This document shows positions 16,308 to 17,809 of a DNA stretch of 17,809 nt, in pieces. The notes beneath the pieces were generated by a model that was given only the letters and a program-made list of their open reading frames with translations, did not search any database and had not been told where the DNA came from. The DNA is taken from NCBI GenBank assembly GCA_964561605.1, contig CAZLQD010000033.1:1-17809 (forward strand). The letters are read 5' to 3'. Numbering within the stretch: position 1 is the first letter of the stretch; each line of letters starts with the position of its first letter. Position numbers and translations under genes: made by a program. This stretch comes from JALUZX01 sp964561605. Lineage in GTDB: Bacteria > Planctomycetota > UBA1135 > JALUZX01.

Positions 16308-17507
16308 ATGGCGAATTCCAAGGAGCTGATCGAGATCAGCGAAAAATACGGCGCCCACAACTACCATCCCCTTCCCGTGGTCCTCTCCAAGGGCGAGGGC
16401 ATATGGGTGTGGGACGTGGAAGGCAGGAAGTACCTGGATTTCTTGAGTTGTTATTCCGCGGTGAACCAGGGCCACTGCCATCCCAGGCTGGTGAAGACCC
16501 TTTCGGAACAGGCCTCGCGGCTCACCCTGACTTCCCGGGCCTTCCACAACGACCAGCTCGGCCCCTTCCTGAAGGAGCTCTGCGAGCTTACGGGGTACGA
16601 GATGGCCCTCCCCATGAACACCGGGGCCGAGGCGGTGGAGACGGCCCTGAAGGCGTCCCGAAGGTGGGGATACCAGGTGAAGGGGATTCCCGACGGGAAG
16701 GCGGAGATCATCGCCTGCGCCGGGAACTTCCACGGGAGGACCACGACGATCGTGGGTTTCTCCACCGAGGAGGAATACAAGAGGGGGTTCGGGCCCTTCA
16801 CGCCGGGCTTCAAGGTGATCCCCTACGGCGACGCGAAGGCCCTGGAAGAGGCGATCACTCCCGACACGGCGGCCTTCCTGGTGGAACCCGTCCAGGGCGA
16901 GGCCGGAGTCGTGGTTCCGCCGGACGGATATCTCAAGGAGGTCCGCCGGATCTGTACCGAAAGGAAGGTCCTCTTCGTGGCCGACGAGGTCCAGACCGGG
17001 TTCTGCCGGACGGGGAAGATGTTCTGCTGGGAGCACGAGGGCGCCCGGCCGGACATGATGATCCTCGGAAAGGCCCTGGGGGGTGGGATGTATCCCGTCT
17101 CCGCCGTGGTGGCCTCCAAGGAGATCCTTGGGGTCTTCGACCCGGGTTCCCACGGCTCCACCTTCGGGGGGAACCCCCTGGGAGCGGCCGTGGCGAGGGA
17201 GGCGATCCGGATTCTCGTGGAGGAGGGGTTGGACCGGAAGGCCGCCGAGCTGGGCGGGTGGTTCATGGAGGAGCTTCGCTCCATGGAGAGTCCCTACGTG
17301 GACCACGTCCGGGGGAAGGGCCTCCTCATCGGGGTGGTCCTGAAACCCGGGGCGGGAGGGGCCAGGCCCTTCTGTGAAAAACTCCAGGCCCAGGGGCTCC
17401 TGGCCAAGGAGACCCACGAGGACGTCATTCGTTTCGCCCCGCCCCTGGTGATCGAGAAGGCCGACCTGGAGTGGGCCCTGGAACGGATCCGAAAGGTCCT
17501 GGCCTGA
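16308..17507 (+). CDS. rocD: Ornithine--oxo-acid aminotransferase
   Basis: The 399-residue product is a class-III PLP-dependent aminotransferase of the ornithine type. The segment MNTGAEAVETALKASRRWGY is the hallmark separating ornithine aminotransferase from acetylornithine and GABA aminotransferases. The substrate/PLP region GNFHGRTTTIVGFS follows, then VADEVQTGFCRTGK (Asp226) and the PLP-lysine segment ILGKALGGGMYPVSAV (Lys255). It moves the delta-amino group of ornithine to 2-oxoglutarate, giving glutamate-5-semialdehyde, and so links the preceding ornithine carbamoyltransferase to glutamate or proline metabolism. AGGAGG lies seven bases before the ATG and overlaps the upstream stop. Length and motifs are complete. 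No proline dehydrogenase or P5C enzyme gene is in the window. Confidence 0.95.
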   Translation: MANSKELIEISEKYGAHNYHPLPVVLSKGEGIWVWDVEGRKYLDFLSCYSAVNQGHCHPRLVKTLSEQASRLTLTSRAFHNDQLGPFLKELCELTGYEMALPMNTGAEAVETALKASRRWGYQVKGIPDGKAEIIACAGNFHGRTTTIVGFSTEEEYKRGFGPFTPGFKVIPYGDAKALEEAITPDTAAFLVEPVQGEAGVVVPPDGYLKEVRRICTERKVLFVADEVQTGFCRTGKMFCWEHEGARPDMMILGKALGGGMYPVSAVVASKEILGVFDPGSHGSTFGGNPLGAAVAREAIRILVEEGLDRKAAELGGWFMEELRSMESPYVDHVRGKGLLIGVVLKPGAGGARPFCEKLQAQGLLAKETHEDVIRFAPPLVIEKADLEWALERIRKVLA

Positions 17508-17520
17508 AGGTGCCGGAGTC

Positions 17521-17570
17521 CTGGTTTTCTTTTCCCGTCAGCCCCGGCCGGTCGAGTCACGGGCGAAGGC
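17521..17570 (+). repeat. 50-base repeat, unit 1
   Basis: The unit consists of CTGGTTTTCTTTTCC, then the core CGTCAGCCCCGGCCGG, then TCGAGTCACGGGCGAAGGC. It starts 13 bases after the ornithine aminotransferase stop. The core recurs in the next unit and again at the right edge of the window. A weak GGCC-based stem in the core followed by the T-rich start of unit 2 could also act as a terminator. Confidence 0.85.
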
Positions 17571-17620
17571 CTGGTTTTCTTTTTCCGTCAGCCCCGGCCG
17601 GCCGAGTCACGGCCCAAAGG
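17571..17620 (+). repeat. 50-base repeat, unit 2
   Basis: Directly abuts unit 1 in the same orientation and matches it at almost every one of its first 42 bases (one change in the T-rich part, one T-to-C in the core). Its 3' end diverges from GGGCGAAGGC into GGCCCAAAGG, which creates the hairpin at 17606-17628. Confidence 0.85.
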
Positions 17621-17628
17621 GCCGTGAC
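17606..17628. terminator. Perfect ten-base hairpin at the end of repeat unit 2
   Basis: GTCACGGCCC at 17606-17615 pairs perfectly with GGGCCGTGAC at 17619-17628 around an AAA loop. It lies about 100 bases after the ornithine aminotransferase stop and could end that transcript, although no T tract follows it. Confidence 0.4.
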
Positions 17629-17631
17629 GAG

Positions 17632-17705
17632 GACGTCCGGGGAGTGGCAACACCATCGAATGCGCCCCAAAAAAACTTCGAACACCCATCCACTCCCCTG
17701 ACGTC
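17632..17705. repeat. Inverted repeat with 16-base arms
   Basis: GACGTC-C-GGGGAGTGG at 17632-17647 and CCACTCCCC-T-GACGTC at 17690-17705 are inverted copies matching at 15 of 16 positions, separated by 42 bases that include a run of seven A. No coding frame with plausible codon use spans it. It could be a folded RNA or the ends of a tiny non-autonomous element. Confidence 0.6.
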
Positions 17706-17713
17706 GGGCATGT

Positions 17714-17732
17714 TGCGGCCCTTCGGGCCGCA
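17714..17732. terminator. GC-rich hairpin
   Basis: TGCGGCC at 17714-17720 pairs with GGCCGCA at 17726-17732 around CTTCG. It is a stable hairpin within the repeat block, 28 bases before a CTTTTTG tract at 17762, so it is too far from that tract to be a standard terminator. Confidence 0.35.
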
Positions 17733-17770
17733 CATCCCCGCCGGCAGGGGCTAACGAGTCCCTTTTTGTA

Positions 17771-17809
17771 CGTCAGCCCCGGCCGGTCGAGTCACGGGCG
17801 AAGGCCTGG
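17771..17809 (+). repeat. Third copy of the repeat core, cut by the window edge
   Basis: The 39 bases from CGTCAGCCCC to GGCGAAGGCCTGG are identical to unit 1 plus the first four bases of unit 2 (17536-17574). It is again preceded by a T-rich stretch (CCTTTTTGTA). The copy ends at the right edge with CTGG, the first bases of a further unit, so the array probably continues outside the window. The whole 17508-17809 stretch shows no credible gene. Confidence 0.85.

Noticed and set aside
17471..17701. Small open frame of 76 codons across the end of the aminotransferase gene and the repeats
   Set aside because: It overlaps the aminotransferase in another frame, runs through repeat DNA, and has no ribosome-binding site or recognisable protein features.
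17521..17809. Repeats as a CRISPR array
   Set aside because: Two units abut with no spacer and the third is about 200 bases away; there is no regular repeat-spacer pattern and no cas gene.

Overview
The window is a GC-rich chromosomal segment (visually about two thirds G+C, with strongly GC-biased third codon positions) from a bacterium with a periplasm or comparable extracytoplasmic space, c-type cytochromes and Shine-Dalgarno initiation. A secreted propeller-like protein, a protein with tandem carboxypeptidase-regulatory-like domains, a bacterial deoxyhypusine synthase-like protein and many multihaem motifs together resemble uncultured Planctomycetota or a similar deep-branching lineage. 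This is an impression from gene content, not a phylogenetic result. No rRNA, tRNA, CRISPR array, transposase or phage gene was seen.

Layout: (1) 1-4141 is an envelope-type region. It holds the C-terminal end of an unknown protein, a convergent secreted propeller-like protein, a rubredoxin, and a divergent membrane-anchored protein with about five CarboxypepD_reg-like domains. (2) 4203-8003 carries a deoxyhypusine/homospermidine synthase-like enzyme, a PtsN-type EIIA protein and a full-length DsbD with a C-terminal thioredoxin domain. (3) 8166-14230 is a tight six-gene block: an octahaem cytochrome of the tetrathionate-reductase-like family, a heptahaem cytochrome with an EF-hand-like loop and C-terminal anchor, a cytochrome b561-type membrane protein, two half-size YeeE/YedE (TsuA-like) membrane proteins, and an exported rhodanese-like protein. 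The rhodanese has Ser at the catalytic Cys position and a SoxY-like Gly-Gly-Cys-Gly-Ala tail. Several junctions are 4-base overlaps. (4) 14306-17507 is a nitrogen module: carbamate kinase on the minus strand, divergent from ornithine carbamoyltransferase and ornithine aminotransferase. (5) 17508-17809 is non-coding and made of repeats and hairpins.

How the genes could work together (inference): the cytochrome block looks like a periplasmic sulfur-compound redox chain. The b-type cytochrome would exchange electrons with the quinone pool, the heptahaem protein would relay them, and the octahaem protein would be the catalytic unit. The YeeE/YedE pair would move thiosulfate or a related sulfur species, and the rhodanese-like protein would act as a sulfur carrier. 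DsbD just upstream could supply thiol reductant to the periplasm, for haem attachment or for resetting the carrier cysteines. The carbamate kinase/OTC/OAT set would break citrulline down to carbamoyl phosphate (yielding ATP) and ornithine, then glutamate semialdehyde. The same OTC could instead run in the biosynthetic direction. The sulfur block with its active-site-altered rhodanese is the most interesting part of the window.
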